Notes under the pieces: generated by a model | Told to the model about the DNA's origin: nothing | The model's database searches: none | The model's input: the letters and a program-made list of their open reading frames with translations, nothing else | Made by a program: the position numbers and the translations under genes | Part shown: piece by piece, positions 35,501-43,282 of the stretch | How positions within the stretch are numbered: the stretch's first letter is position 1 | Layout: every line of letters starts with the position of its first letter | From: Desulfobulbaceae bacterium | Lineage (GTDB): Bacteria; Desulfobacterota; Desulfobulbia; Desulfobulbales; Desulfobulbaceae | Direction of reading: 5' to 3' | Assembly: GCA_019163135.1 (NCBI GenBank) | Contig: JAFLKR010000039.1 | Coordinates: 1 to 61,423, forward strand | Length of the DNA stretch: 61,423 nt

Positions 35501-35548
35501 CTGACCGTCGATGGTAGATAAAAGCTCTGCAAGAGTGATCATAGTCAT
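32525..35548 (-). CDS. murE-murF: Fused MurE-MurF ligase (m-DAP-adding and D-Ala-D-Ala-adding)
   Basis: 1007 residues from an ATG 8 bp below the ftsI stop (a second ATG is two codons on). MurE half: ATP loop GITGTNGKTT near 123 and DNPRTEAP near 430, whose Arg marks meso-diaminopimelate specificity. MurF half: from about residue 528, with ATP loop AITGSSGKTT near 640 and NDAYNANPASM near 860. No frameshift, stop or long linker separates them. The two domains catalyse consecutive steps, UDP-MurNAc-tripeptide then pentapeptide. Such fusions are known in some bacteria, so this is not unique. Confidence 0.97.
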   Translation of the reverse strand: MTMITLAELLSTIDGQVAVQVPEALLSRPVTAITADSRAVVPGSLFVAIRGEKADGRAYIADAIQRGCLAVVLDASDGIGESAVPTILVQDCHEAISELAAAWYGYPANHLQLIGITGTNGKTTCSYLIEGMLIVAGYRPGVIGTVNYRYHGLDGLHVIQDAPLTTPDPVSLQRLFRIMVDQHVTHVVMEVSSHALQQKRLGRTCYDVALFTNLSRDHLDYHLDMEQYFDAKKLLFSRHLKQNGVAVVVVNEPVEGADWSELLAAQFTPGVPLLRCGLSEQCEVRATNLSQTLAGFRCTLRLKGHEAAFASPLPGGYNVLNVLAAAGVGVGLGISGDRIREGLAGVGRVPGRLERVTLPGEVLSSGPAVFVDYAHTPDALENVLKTLKGLAVGRLICIFGCGGDRDRGKRPLMGTIAGQYADAVIVTSDNPRTEAPDSIIDAIVEGVAASGKRCCTPQELLSVDLPMDGFTVIADRRTAIASACSLALPGDSVLVAGKGHEDYQIIGTQKHFFDDRLEVMNGLLRWNERHLVAATGGWVVAGRQQDLFAQVSTDSRHLQRGDVFIALNGESFDGHVYIDAAVTSGAGAVIAERMPPTLAPQVLYIQVNDTLRALGELAAYRRRLLAPEVQVAAITGSSGKTTVKEMTAGIFAQALLATRTGIDPLLKTKGNFNNLVGLPLSLLPLEAGHRRAILEMGMNAPGEIARLTAIADPDIGCINNVHPAHLLGLGSIEGVARAKGELFAGMRPESIRVVNCDDPNVVALAKQSGGRQVGFAVTTAGRRLQPSVQVTRQKNLGEIGMRFTLHLGPWRERITVPVHGSHNVANCAAAAAIAHAAGIEPATIVRGLQGYTAVDKRLVVSTLPGGLRLVNDAYNANPASMAAGLRTVAAFGSNCRHVAALGDMLELGTASENLHHEIGTLVAKLGYDRLAVTGAHAQLVAQAAQKAGMQPADVQTFAEPCQIAEWLCKMLDDGALSAGDWLLVKGSRGMRMERLIEAMEQRLKALN

Positions 35549-35555
35549 GACGCAA

Positions 35556-37379
35556 TCATTTGGTATCAAGGGTCAAAACACACTCATTTACCCCGGCCAG
35601 CGATTGGCCTGGAAGCGGATATTGGGCGACAATCCGGCCACTGCCATTGACACGAATTTTCATTTTGTATTGTTTGAGTTGCTGCAATCCTTTACGAAGA
35701 CTCATCCCTTTGACCATCGGCATAACGGGAATCGGCTCATTCACTTTTCCGGGAGTTTCCCTAAAATTGAGCCGCTTGCTGATAAAAAATTGTCTTAAAT
35801 TTTCAGTGTTTTTTTGCGGGGGCTTTCCTTGGGAAACCTCGGCAGGTTGCTCTTTGACAAACAACGTCAGTAATTCCTTGCCCATTTCTTCCAGCGCCGA
35901 CTTTTTGTAACTTTTTTCAGAAGGCATCGGCCGGAGGTATTCTTGCTCAATTGCCATCAACAAAAGAAATTTTGGCTGCTTGGCCGGAGCTAAACCGACG
36001 AACAATCCCTGCATGGAATATTTGGAGAAAGCCTTCTCTTTCAACAACTGCAGATGCTCTCCAGTAAAAACGACCAAATTCTCCTGCTCCATCAACCACT
36101 TGGAAAACAGCTCGCGCCGAATCTTGACACTTTGTGCCGGGTCGAGCACATGACTTTTCTGAGTAGCGTCATTATTGCGAAAATAGCGTTTGGCCGTATT
36201 GTGGTCGTAGATGGAGTCAACCACATACGGCGTGATCCGCCATCCCCCATTGACCAGGCTGGCCAGGGTTACCCCGACCTGCACGCCGGTTACAGAGGGA
36301 ACGGCATCCGGTTGCTCGGGCGCACCAGGGCCGGACTCCCAATTCCCAAAAACCGAACCATACAACTGAATCTGTTTTTCAAAGGCATCGAGCATGGTGC
36401 TGGTAAAACCATAATCCGGGGCGGCCACAGTTTCCGGGAGCAACCCTGCACCATTCAGCCCCTCGCGTTCTATCGCCGCTGCCCTGGCAAGAATGGGACG
36501 AATGAGTTCCTTATCGAGCACATGGTTGTATATACGATTCACCCTATTGCTCTCATTGGCCTTCCAAAAATAATTGGGGTTAAAGGATGGTTGATTGACC
36601 AAGGCCAGGATGCGTCCGCTGCCCGGCTCAATCACCAACCCCATACCCTTCTCCGCCCCTTGCGCTGAGAGATACTCGCGAAAACGCTGCTCTAATTTTT
36701 TTTGGACATCAATATCCAGGGTGAGGATGAGATCTGTGGAATTTCCCCCCAGACTTTCCTGCCCTTGAAAATCGATATCTGCCATGTTGCTTCGCCGGAA
36801 TGTACCCGCCTGCAGCACGGCATCATATTTCCCTTCGACCCCGGCTAAACCCACGCCGTCCCCCATAAACCCCAATACATGCGATGCGGCGGTATGGCCC
36901 GGATAGAATCTCGCTTCCACTGCCTTGCACGACACCCCTTTGAGTTGCAAAGCAATGACTTGCGCCGCCTTCTGTTCATCGAGATCATCGGCCAGTTCCA
37001 GATAACGCTGCGAGTCCTTCAACTTGGCCTCAAGACTCTCAGGCTTTCCACCGATCAGCGGTGCCAATGCCTCAGCGACCTTGCGATGATTGCTGACTTC
37101 CACCGGATTAACCGTCAAGGAAAACAACCGATACGAAACCGCCAGTTCGTTAAATTTCCGGTCGTAAACCGTGCCCCTTAAAACAGTTTCAGCGGGCGCC
37201 GGGCCCGCTGAAAAAGTAGAAATTTTGCTGACAGCAGCCTGTATCATTCTGCCGATATCCTGGAGGGAGGAGGGGCATCTATACAGAACGACAGCAGCCG
37301 CTGTCAGCAAAATAACGAGGAGGAGTAAAAGATAAAACCATCGTATTTTATTTTTTTTGGCTCTTAAATTTTTTGCCAT
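35556..37379 (-). CDS. FtsI/PBP-like protein lacking catalytic transpeptidase motifs
   Basis: 607 residues from the ATG 7 bp below ftsL (a longer frame from a TTG is possible). One membrane helix near 13-33. The class B PBP pedestal is normal: ETVLRGTVYDRKFNELAVS near 64-82, HVLGFMGDGVGLAGVEGKYD near 167, and DLILTLDIDVQKKLEQRF near 216. The transpeptidase-fold framework continues (GLVIEPGSGRILALVNQPSF and later QGLFVGLAPAKQPKFLLLM). The catalytic SxxK is replaced by a Leu-Asp-Lys-Glu-Leu-Ile-Arg-Pro segment of the same length, and no SxN or KTG is found where expected. A PASTA-like domain ends the protein. It is full length and in frame. Confidence 0.85.
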   Translation of the reverse strand: MAKNLRAKKNKIRWFYLLLLLVILLTAAAVVLYRCPSSLQDIGRMIQAAVSKISTFSAGPAPAETVLRGTVYDRKFNELAVSYRLFSLTVNPVEVSNHRKVAEALAPLIGGKPESLEAKLKDSQRYLELADDLDEQKAAQVIALQLKGVSCKAVEARFYPGHTAASHVLGFMGDGVGLAGVEGKYDAVLQAGTFRRSNMADIDFQGQESLGGNSTDLILTLDIDVQKKLEQRFREYLSAQGAEKGMGLVIEPGSGRILALVNQPSFNPNYFWKANESNRVNRIYNHVLDKELIRPILARAAAIEREGLNGAGLLPETVAAPDYGFTSTMLDAFEKQIQLYGSVFGNWESGPGAPEQPDAVPSVTGVQVGVTLASLVNGGWRITPYVVDSIYDHNTAKRYFRNNDATQKSHVLDPAQSVKIRRELFSKWLMEQENLVVFTGEHLQLLKEKAFSKYSMQGLFVGLAPAKQPKFLLLMAIEQEYLRPMPSEKSYKKSALEEMGKELLTLFVKEQPAEVSQGKPPQKNTENLRQFFISKRLNFRETPGKVNEPIPVMPMVKGMSLRKGLQQLKQYKMKIRVNGSGRIVAQYPLPGQSLAGVNECVLTLDTK

Positions 37380-37386
37380 CACACAG

Positions 37387-37749
37387 CTACATCCGGTGCA
37401 CCTGCCCTTGTCCAGGTTCAAACAGATTCAGCTTTTTGCCGGCAAGCGATATAATATGATTTTTGGACGCCAACTGCGCTCGCACGGACAGCAGCCGTAT
37501 ATTCTCATTACTGATACTGGTGTTCAGGATTCGGACCTTTTCGGCCCTGCTTCGCATATCCACCATCTGGCCATGGAAAAACTGGGTTACCACCAATCCC
37601 AATACCAAGCCAACGGTAGCCATAACAACAGCCCATTTTCGCGATTCTGTAGACATGCCGAGACTGAACCAAGGCGTTTCCTGCCGTCGCGCCCTTAAAG
37701 CAACCTGCTGCGGCGGCCTGTAAATTCTCACATTGGCATTTGACCCCAT
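37387..37749 (-). CDS. ftsL: Cell division protein FtsL-like
   Basis: 120 residues from an ATG preceded by GGGGGTAGGT (a longer frame overlapping rsmH is unlikely). A basic N-tail, one membrane helix near 40-59 (WAVVMATVGLVLGLVVTQFF) and then a short coiled coil rich in Leu, Ile and Val with NENIRLLSVRAQLAS. This is the small bitopic protein that links FtsQ to FtsB in septum assembly. Sequence is too short and divergent for certainty; context carries the call. Confidence 0.8.
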   Translation of the reverse strand: MGSNANVRIYRPPQQVALRARRQETPWFSLGMSTESRKWAVVMATVGLVLGLVVTQFFHGQMVDMRSRAEKVRILNTSISNENIRLLSVRAQLASKNHIISLAGKKLNLFEPGQGQVHRM

Positions 37750-37802
37750 ACCTACCCCCTTTTCTCCTCTTAACTCCCAGGGACCACTCCCCCAGGAAAC
37801 GG

Positions 37803-38705
37803 TCAAACTCTTGCGGCCACCCGAAGCTTTGCACTTCTTGATCGTGGATTTCGCTGCATTTCTGCCCTTGATGGTTCAATCGGCCGCTTGGTCAGCACTG
37901 CATAAGCCGGGTTCTGCAGAAACGTCTGTTTCACAATTCGATCTTCCAGGGAATGGAAGGTTATAATGCAAATTCTGGCGCCTGACACCAGCACCTCCGG
38001 TGCGGCTGCCAACAGCTTGGTAAGATTGTCCAATTCGCCGTTGACTGCAATCCGTAAGGCCTGGAAAACTTTGGTAGCTACATGCACCTTGGGCGGATGA
38101 TATTTTCTAGGAACAGCCGCAGCTATAATCGCCGCCAACCTGCCCGTAGTCGTCACAGGTGCCTCCTGCCGCGCTTCCACCAGAAAACGGGCAATTCGCC
38201 GGGCCTGACGCTCCTCGCCATAATGGTAAAAAACATCTGCCAGTTGTTCTTCGGATAACCGAGCAACCAGCGAGGCCGCAGTGTTCGGACTCCGCTTGTC
38301 CATGCGCATATCAAGGGCATGGTCTGTCCTGAAGCTGAACCCTCGCTCGGCCTGATCGAGTTGCAACGAACTCACCCCGAGATCGGCAATCAATCCGTCA
38401 ATGCCAGCCAAACCGAGTTCTCCGAGTTCCATCAGCAAGGCCGCGTAGGAGGCCCGCACTATGTGCAACCGATCGGAATATCCGGACAGCCGCTCGCCGG
38501 CTTTAACGGCGGCATCCTCATCCCATTCAAAACCGATAACCCGGCCCGATGGCGCCGTCACATCCAGAATCGCCTGAGAATGCCCGCCCAGGCCAAGCGT
38601 ACCGTCGACATACAATCCATCTGGGGTCGGTTGCAGCCACTCGAGGATTTCGTCCTGCAACACCGGGATATGAATCGCCGAGGGGGTCAGGGGCATGGAG
38701 GGCAC
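37803..38705 (-). CDS. rsmH: 16S rRNA (cytosine1402-N4)-methyltransferase RsmH
   Basis: 300 residues. SAM-binding motif VDGTLGLGGHSQAIL near 33, DLGVSSLQLDQAERGFSFRTDHALDMRMD near 107-135, and the C-terminal ITFHSLEDRIVKQTF near 250, all diagnostic of RsmH (MraW). It modifies C1402 in the ribosomal P site. mraZ lies 6 bp upstream, the usual start of a dcw cluster. Confidence 0.98.
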   Translation of the reverse strand: MPSMPLTPSAIHIPVLQDEILEWLQPTPDGLYVDGTLGLGGHSQAILDVTAPSGRVIGFEWDEDAAVKAGERLSGYSDRLHIVRASYAALLMELGELGLAGIDGLIADLGVSSLQLDQAERGFSFRTDHALDMRMDKRSPNTAASLVARLSEEQLADVFYHYGEERQARRIARFLVEARQEAPVTTTGRLAAIIAAAVPRKYHPPKVHVATKVFQALRIAVNGELDNLTKLLAAAPEVLVSGARICIITFHSLEDRIVKQTFLQNPAYAVLTKRPIEPSRAEMQRNPRSRSAKLRVAARV

Positions 38706-38711
38706 AATGGC

Positions 38712-39164
38712 TTATAAAATCCCCAGAGCAGAGAGTCCGGCACTGAACTCCTCGAACGTTTCACGAGTGTGCCGCGTCTCTTGTTCCCATGCATTTTTAT
38801 CCCATATTTCAAAATGTTGGAGCATACCGACCAGGATTACATCCTTATCGATACTAAAGCCCGCCCTGAGCGTCGGCGGCAGAAGAATTCGCCCCTGCTT
38901 ATCCAGGGGACATTCGCTGACACCGGCAATTAGATACCGGACAAACTTGCCAAAATTCGGCTGCATCCTGCCCTGGTCCAGCAGTTTCTCTTCCAAGGCT
39001 TCCCACTCGCGAACCGGGTAGGCACGGAGACACTGTTGCCAGTTGGTCACGATCAGCATTTCGGAATCGTACTGCTCCCTGAGCACGTCGCGAAAACGTG
39101 CCGGTATGTTCAGGCGACCTTTCGGGTCAAGACTATGCTCCGAGTGACTCCGAAACCGTTGCAC
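38712..39164 (-). CDS. mraZ: Transcriptional regulator MraZ
   Basis: 150 residues with two SpoVT/AbrB-like halves: FRSHSEHSLDPKGRLNIPARFRDVL near 4-28 and DKQGRILLPPTLRAGFSID near 87-105. It is the first gene of the cluster. MraZ is a repressor/autoregulator that binds phased direct repeats in front of its own gene, and such repeats are present here at 39219-39243. This copy is complete. Confidence 0.97.
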   Translation of the reverse strand: MQRFRSHSEHSLDPKGRLNIPARFRDVLREQYDSEMLIVTNWQQCLRAYPVREWEALEEKLLDQGRMQPNFGKFVRYLIAGVSECPLDKQGRILLPPTLRAGFSIDKDVILVGMLQHFEIWDKNAWEQETRHTRETFEEFSAGLSALGIL

Positions 39165-39218
39165 AACGCTCCTTGTTCCCCACCCAAAGCCAGGCTTTGG
39201 GCAACCACTCCATTATCA

Positions 39219-39243
39219 ACCTCTTTAAACCACTTTCCACCAC
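39219..39243 (-). promoter_or_regulatory. MraZ-box array, three phased repeats
   Basis: Read on the minus strand, the 5-base cores GTGGT, GTGGT and GAGGT at 39239-39243, 39229-39233 and 39219-39223 are separated by exactly 5 bases each. MraZ boxes in other bacteria (TGGGN or GTGG-type) have the same 10-bp phase. They lie between the predicted promoter and mraZ, just after the start site, so binding would block initiation. Confidence 0.65.
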
Positions 39244-39256
39244 CCAATGACTCATT

Positions 39257-39283
39257 AGTATACGAACCAGGCCAGAGAGTCAA
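39257..39283 (-). promoter_or_regulatory. Sigma70-like promoter of the dcw cluster
   Basis: On the minus strand, TTGACT (5 of 6) and TATACT (5 of 6) are separated by 15 bases, slightly short. It lies about 95 bp before mraZ with the MraZ boxes directly downstream. The remaining gap up to ruvB (39284-39574) holds no supported gene. Confidence 0.55.
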
Positions 39284-39574
39284 GAAAAAATACGCCGTAA
39301 CAACAGAACGGCACCGTCGTCGCGACACACCGACAGCATGGCCATTACCAACCTGCTTTCGACCACATACCGGTCGGTTCGCTACGCAGACTACAGCCTC
39401 TTTCCCGGCAATCGGAACCTCGCCGCCACCAAGACGAACAAGAGAGATGCGTAGCTTTTCAAGAACAAGCAGTTGCTGTCGATAGCCCAAAAGAAGGAAA
39501 CGGAGCGTGCGAAAAATGCCTGAATCAAACGAGCGGAGGGGACTGCTGAAGAAAGGCTTGTGGTACGCGGTGAT

Positions 39575-40642
39575 TTAGATCTTTTTTAGCGGGTCTTCGA
39601 ACAAACTGGGTTGCTGCTGGGGGGAAGTCCGCAACGGCAAATGAAAATGTTCATAAGCAGCAGCAGTGGCGACGCGCCCCCGGGGGGTACGGATCAAAAA
39701 ACCGGACTGAATGAGAAACGGCTCATAGACATCTTCCAAAGTGTTTTTTTCTTCACAGACTGCGGTCGACAGGGTTTCAAGACCGATGGGTCCCCCCTGG
39801 AACTTCTCGATCAGCGTCAAGAGAATCCTCCGGTCCATCTCATCCAGACCGAGTCGATCGACCCTGAGCATGGTAAGGGCCTCGTCCGCAACCGACCGCG
39901 AGATTACTGCATGCCCCCCCACCTCGGAGTAATCACGCACTCGCCGCAACAAACGGTTGGCTATCCTGGGCGTACCACGTGACCGCCGCCCCAGTTCCAT
40001 GGCACCGTCGGCATCGATGCCGATATTGAACAGCCGGGCTGATCGCTGCACAATGGTGACCAGTTCCTCGGGGCTGTAATAATCGAGTCGCAAGATAACG
40101 CCGAAACGGTCGCGCAATGGCGGGGTCAGCAAACCGGTGCGGGTGGTGGCGCCGATCAGTGTAAAACGCGGCAAATCCATCTTGACCGAACGCGCCCCCG
40201 GCCCTTGACCGATCACCAGATCGAGTTGAAAATCCTCCATCGCCGGATAGAGGATTTCTTCCACCACATGGTTGAGCCGGTGGATTTCGTCGATAAACAG
40301 GACATCACCGGCCTGCAGGCTGGAAAGTATCGCCGCCAGATCACCGGCCCGCTCGATCACCGGCCCGGAGGTGACTTTGATGCCGGCCCCCATCTCATTG
40401 GCAATGATATAGGCGAGTGTAGTCTTACCCAGACCAGGAAATCCGTGAAACAAAACATGATCGAGAGGTTCGTCTCGCTGCAGGGCCGCCTGAATGAAAA
40501 TTCTCAGACTTTGCTTCACCAACTCCTGGCCGATATATTCGTCCAGGCGCCGCGGCCGGATCTCAACCCCAATCTGGCGATCCTCCTCCTGCGGCCCACC
40601 GGTCACCAAGCGTTTTCCGGTCAGACTCTCCTCGTGTTTCAT
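39575..40642 (-). CDS. ruvB: Holliday junction DNA helicase RuvB
   Basis: 355 residues. AAA+ motor with Walker [13 protein letters not shown] near 65 (Phe where Pro is usual in the GPPG form), Walker [11 protein letters not shown] near 114, sensor [18 protein letters not shown] near 166, and a C-terminal winged helix ([23 protein letters not shown]...). It forms hexamers that drive branch migration with RuvA. The ruvC-ruvA-ruvB order is typical, here followed by the dcw cluster. Confidence 0.97.
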   Translation of the reverse strand: MKHEESLTGKRLVTGGPQEEDRQIGVEIRPRRLDEYIGQELVKQSLRIFIQAALQRDEPLDHVLFHGFPGLGKTTLAYIIANEMGAGIKVTSGPVIERAGDLAAILSSLQAGDVLFIDEIHRLNHVVEEILYPAMEDFQLDLVIGQGPGARSVKMDLPRFTLIGATTRTGLLTPPLRDRFGVILRLDYYSPEELVTIVQRSARLFNIGIDADGAMELGRRSRGTPRIANRLLRRVRDYSEVGGHAVISRSVADEALTMLRVDRLGLDEMDRRILLTLIEKFQGGPIGLETLSTAVCEEKNTLEDVYEPFLIQSGFLIRTPRGRVATAAAYEHFHLPLRTSPQQQPSLFEDPLKKI

Positions 40643-40683
40643 TATGCCAACGCCTCAGGGTGCCTCATCAAATCCCGCACCCA

Positions 40684-41310
40684 CTATTTCCCGGCCAGAG
40701 ATTGCAGCGTCAGACGGATCAGGTCTTCTACCTTGGGCACACCGCCATCTTCTGGAAATTGTTTCAAAACGGCTCGCAGCGCCTGCCAGGCAGTGTACTG
40801 GGGATAGCCGAGATTGACCAGGGCGGAAGCGGCATCGGCGACCACCTGATTCTCGCCTGCAACTGCGGTGACCATACCGGTGCCCTCAACCATGACCGCG
40901 CCGGTAAAACCGCCGACCTTTTCGCCCAGTTCCATGCAAAGCCGCTGGGCGGTTTTTTTGCCGACCCCCGGCAGAGCGGTCAACCGGGTGAGATCTTTCA
41001 CCGTGATCGCCCGGCACAACTCCTCCCCCCCGATTCCCGATAAAATGGTGAGCGCCAGTTTAGGCCCAATCCCGGAAACCGTAACCAGCAGCAAAAACAG
41101 CTCCTTTTCTTCTTTTTCATGGAAACCGTAGAGGGTGATCGCATCTTCGCGGACCATGGTCTGCACAAATAAAAAGCAGGAAGCCCCGGTCACCGGCAGG
41201 GCATCATAGGTGCGCACGGAAATGAGCACTTCATAGCCGACACCGTTAACGTCGACAATCACGGTAGCAGGGGTTTTGGCAAAAACCAGGCCGTTAAGGG
41301 TTGCAATCAT
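40684..41310 (-). CDS. ruvA: Holliday junction DNA helicase subunit RuvA
   Basis: 208 residues from the ATG of MIATLNGLVFAK, the canonical RuvA start; the frame is open upstream but is not this protein. N-terminal OB fold, then two helix-hairpin-helix motifs (VSGIGPKLALTILSGIGG and LTALPGVGKKTAQRLCMELGEK) and a C-terminal domain III that binds RuvB (residues ~160-208). It recognises four-way junctions and sits between ruvC and ruvB. Confidence 0.96.
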   Translation of the reverse strand: MIATLNGLVFAKTPATVIVDVNGVGYEVLISVRTYDALPVTGASCFLFVQTMVREDAITLYGFHEKEEKELFLLLVTVSGIGPKLALTILSGIGGEELCRAITVKDLTRLTALPGVGKKTAQRLCMELGEKVGGFTGAVMVEGTGMVTAVAGENQVVADAASALVNLGYPQYTAWQALRAVLKQFPEDGGVPKVEDLIRLTLQSLAGK

Positions 41311-41368
41311 TGATGGATAAATCTCGGTGAGCCATGAGGAAGCAGCGCAGGGCGTTGCTCGGAACCAT

Positions 41369-41857
41369 TCATGCGTGAAGCCCCCTTTGAAAAGCGGCAT
41401 GGTGGGCATGACAGATGGCCACTGCCAAGGCGTCGGCGGCATCCTGGGAGGGAATCGAATCCAACTCCAGCAGAGTGCGGACCATATGCTGGACCTGTCT
41501 CTTTTCCGCCTGACCATAACCCGCCACCGCCTGTTTGACCTTGCGGGCGGTATAATCAAAAACCGTCAGGTTGTTGTGAAGAGCCGCAACCACGGCTGCG
41601 CCCCGGGCATGGCCGAGTTTGAGCGCCGAACGCGGATTGCGGTCGACGAACATGTCCTCGACCGCAGCGACCTCCGGATTATGGATACTGATCACCTCAC
41701 ACAAGTCCTGAAAAATAGTCAGCAATCGCCTGGAAAAATCAGGATCTCCGGCTGTACGGATGGTGCCGCAGGCAATAAAACCAATCTCATGACCATGGGT
41801 GGCGATTACGCCGTACCCGGTCACCCGCGAGCCCGGATCAATGCCCAGAATACGCAT
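41369..41857 (-). CDS. ruvC: Crossover junction endodeoxyribonuclease RuvC
   Basis: 162 residues. The four acidic catalytic residues are visible: Asp7 (ILGIDPGSRVTGYG), Glu near 66 (AAVEDMFV), and Asp residues near 138-141 in SQDAADALAVAICHAHH. It resolves Holliday junctions by paired nicks. ruvA is 58 bp below and yebC just upstream, an arrangement widespread in bacteria. Confidence 0.97.
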   Translation of the reverse strand: MRILGIDPGSRVTGYGVIATHGHEIGFIACGTIRTAGDPDFSRRLLTIFQDLCEVISIHNPEVAAVEDMFVDRNPRSALKLGHARGAAVVAALHNNLTVFDYTARKVKQAVAGYGQAEKRQVQHMVRTLLELDSIPSQDAADALAVAICHAHHAAFQRGLHA

Positions 41858-41878
41858 CCAACAGGCCTGAGTCTATCA

Positions 41879-42628
41879 TCAGGAAAGCAAATCCATGAGG
41901 TCGTCGGCGATATCGAAGTTGGCATGCACCTTCTGCACATCGTCGTGGTCCTCAAGGTTTTCGAGCAGTCGCAGCAAAGAGCGAGCCGTTTTTTCTTCGG
42001 TCACCTCGATGGTGATTCTCGGTATCATCGACAGGGTGGCCTCGGCGAACTTGACATTGCCCTTCTCAAGGCGATCAACGACATCATTAAAGGCTTCCGG
42101 AGCGGTCACGATCTGGAAGGAATCCTCTTCCTCCAGCACATCCTCGGCACCGGCATCCAAGGCCAGATCCATCAACTGCTCCTCGTTCACCCCTTCTTTA
42201 TCCACGGACAGCGAGCCTTTTTTGTCGAACATATAGCCAACACAGCCGGACTCACCGAGGTTGCCGCCGCTCTTGGCGAAGAAGTGACGGATATCGGCCA
42301 CTGTTCGGTTTTTGTTATCAGTCATGGTCTCGACCAGAACCGCAACGCCGCCGGGTCCGTAACCCTCGTAAAGAATCTCTTCATAGATGGCGCCGTCGAG
42401 GTCGCCAGCCCCCTTTTTAATGGCCCGGTCAATGTTCTCCTTGGGCATATTTTCACCCTTGGCAGCGGTAACAGCGCTCCGTAGCCGGGGATTTCCTTCG
42501 ATATCTCCGCCGCCCATCTTGGCAGCGATGGTTATTTCCTTAATCAGTTTGGTAAAGATCGCGCCGCGCTTGGCATCATTGGCCCCTTTCTTGCGCTTGA
42601 TCGTGCTCCATTTCGAATGTCCCGACAC
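41879..42628 (-). CDS. yebC: YebC/PmpR-type translational/transcriptional regulator
   Basis: 249 residues, the full YebC length. The invariant start [31 protein letters not shown] is present, followed by [28 protein letters not shown]. YebC-family proteins act on translation of proline-rich stretches or as regulators depending on the species. It commonly neighbours ruvC, as here. Confidence 0.96.
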   Translation of the reverse strand: MSGHSKWSTIKRKKGANDAKRGAIFTKLIKEITIAAKMGGGDIEGNPRLRSAVTAAKGENMPKENIDRAIKKGAGDLDGAIYEEILYEGYGPGGVAVLVETMTDNKNRTVADIRHFFAKSGGNLGESGCVGYMFDKKGSLSVDKEGVNEEQLMDLALDAGAEDVLEEEDSFQIVTAPEAFNDVVDRLEKGNVKFAEATLSMIPRITIEVTEEKTARSLLRLLENLEDHDDVQKVHANFDIADDLMDLLS

Positions 42629-42679
42629 GGTCTGACTCCTTCAGTAGATAATATCGTCAAGTTTGCCTGTAATAAAAAA

Positions 42680-43282
42680 TCACCCCGCTCGACGAAAACC
42701 CCGGCCAAGCACAAAGACTTCCCTGCTTTCCGATCGCGAGCTTTTGGGTTTCACCACTTTCACGGTTGCAAAAAACGGCTTGCAGGTCTGTAGAAATTCA
42801 GGGAAGTCCTCCCCCTGAAAGACTTTCATATACAGCGTGCCGTTTTCATGCAGAAACAACGAAGATAATTCGAGCACCCGGCGCGCCAGCCTAAGTGATT
42901 GCTGGTGATCAGCATATTGGCTGCCCGTGGTGCGGGGGGCCATATCGCTGAGCACCACATGGAAACCAGGCCAGTGCTTTTTCAGATAATCGACGAATTC
43001 GTCCGAGTATACATCATAACAGAGCCAGTTAATTTCGGCATGGGGTTTTTGAACCGGGATGTCGGTACGCTGTAGGTCGACTGCCACCACCAGACCTTTC
43101 TCACCGACAATGGAGGCGGCATACAGGCTCCAACTGCCCGGATGGCAGCCCAAATCCAGCACCCGCTGCCCACTTTTTAAAAACTTGTTTTTGAGCTGTG
43201 CCTCTTCCAGTTTGTAGACCGACCGCGCCGGATAATTTTCTTTTTTCGCTTTTCTAAAATAATAATCCTGCTCGTCACGCAT
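42680..43282 (-). CDS. rlmE: 23S rRNA (uridine2552-2'-O)-methyltransferase RlmE
   Basis: 200 residues. The SAM site VLDLGCHPGSWSLYAA near 41, the K-D-K-E methyltransferase tetrad (Lys near 19, VVLSDMAPRTTGSQYADH near 112, MKVFQGEDFPEFL near 152, Glu near 187) and N-terminal YYFRKAKKENYPARSVYKL match RlmE (FtsJ). It methylates U2552 in the A-site loop of 23S rRNA. It overlaps the end of the preceding gene by 8 bp. Confidence 0.95.
   Translation of the reverse strand: MRDEQDYYFRKAKKENYPARSVYKLEEAQLKNKFLKSGQRVLDLGCHPGSWSLYAASIVGEKGLVVAVDLQRTDIPVQKPHAEINWLCYDVYSDEFVDYLKKHWPGFHVVLSDMAPRTTGSQYADHQQSLRLARRVLELSSLFLHENGTLYMKVFQGEDFPEFLQTCKPFFATVKVVKPKSSRSESREVFVLGRGFRRAG

Noticed and set aside
41327-42484. 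Long plus-strand open frame across ruvC and yebC
   Set aside because: It spans two well-supported minus-strand genes and has no start context of its own.
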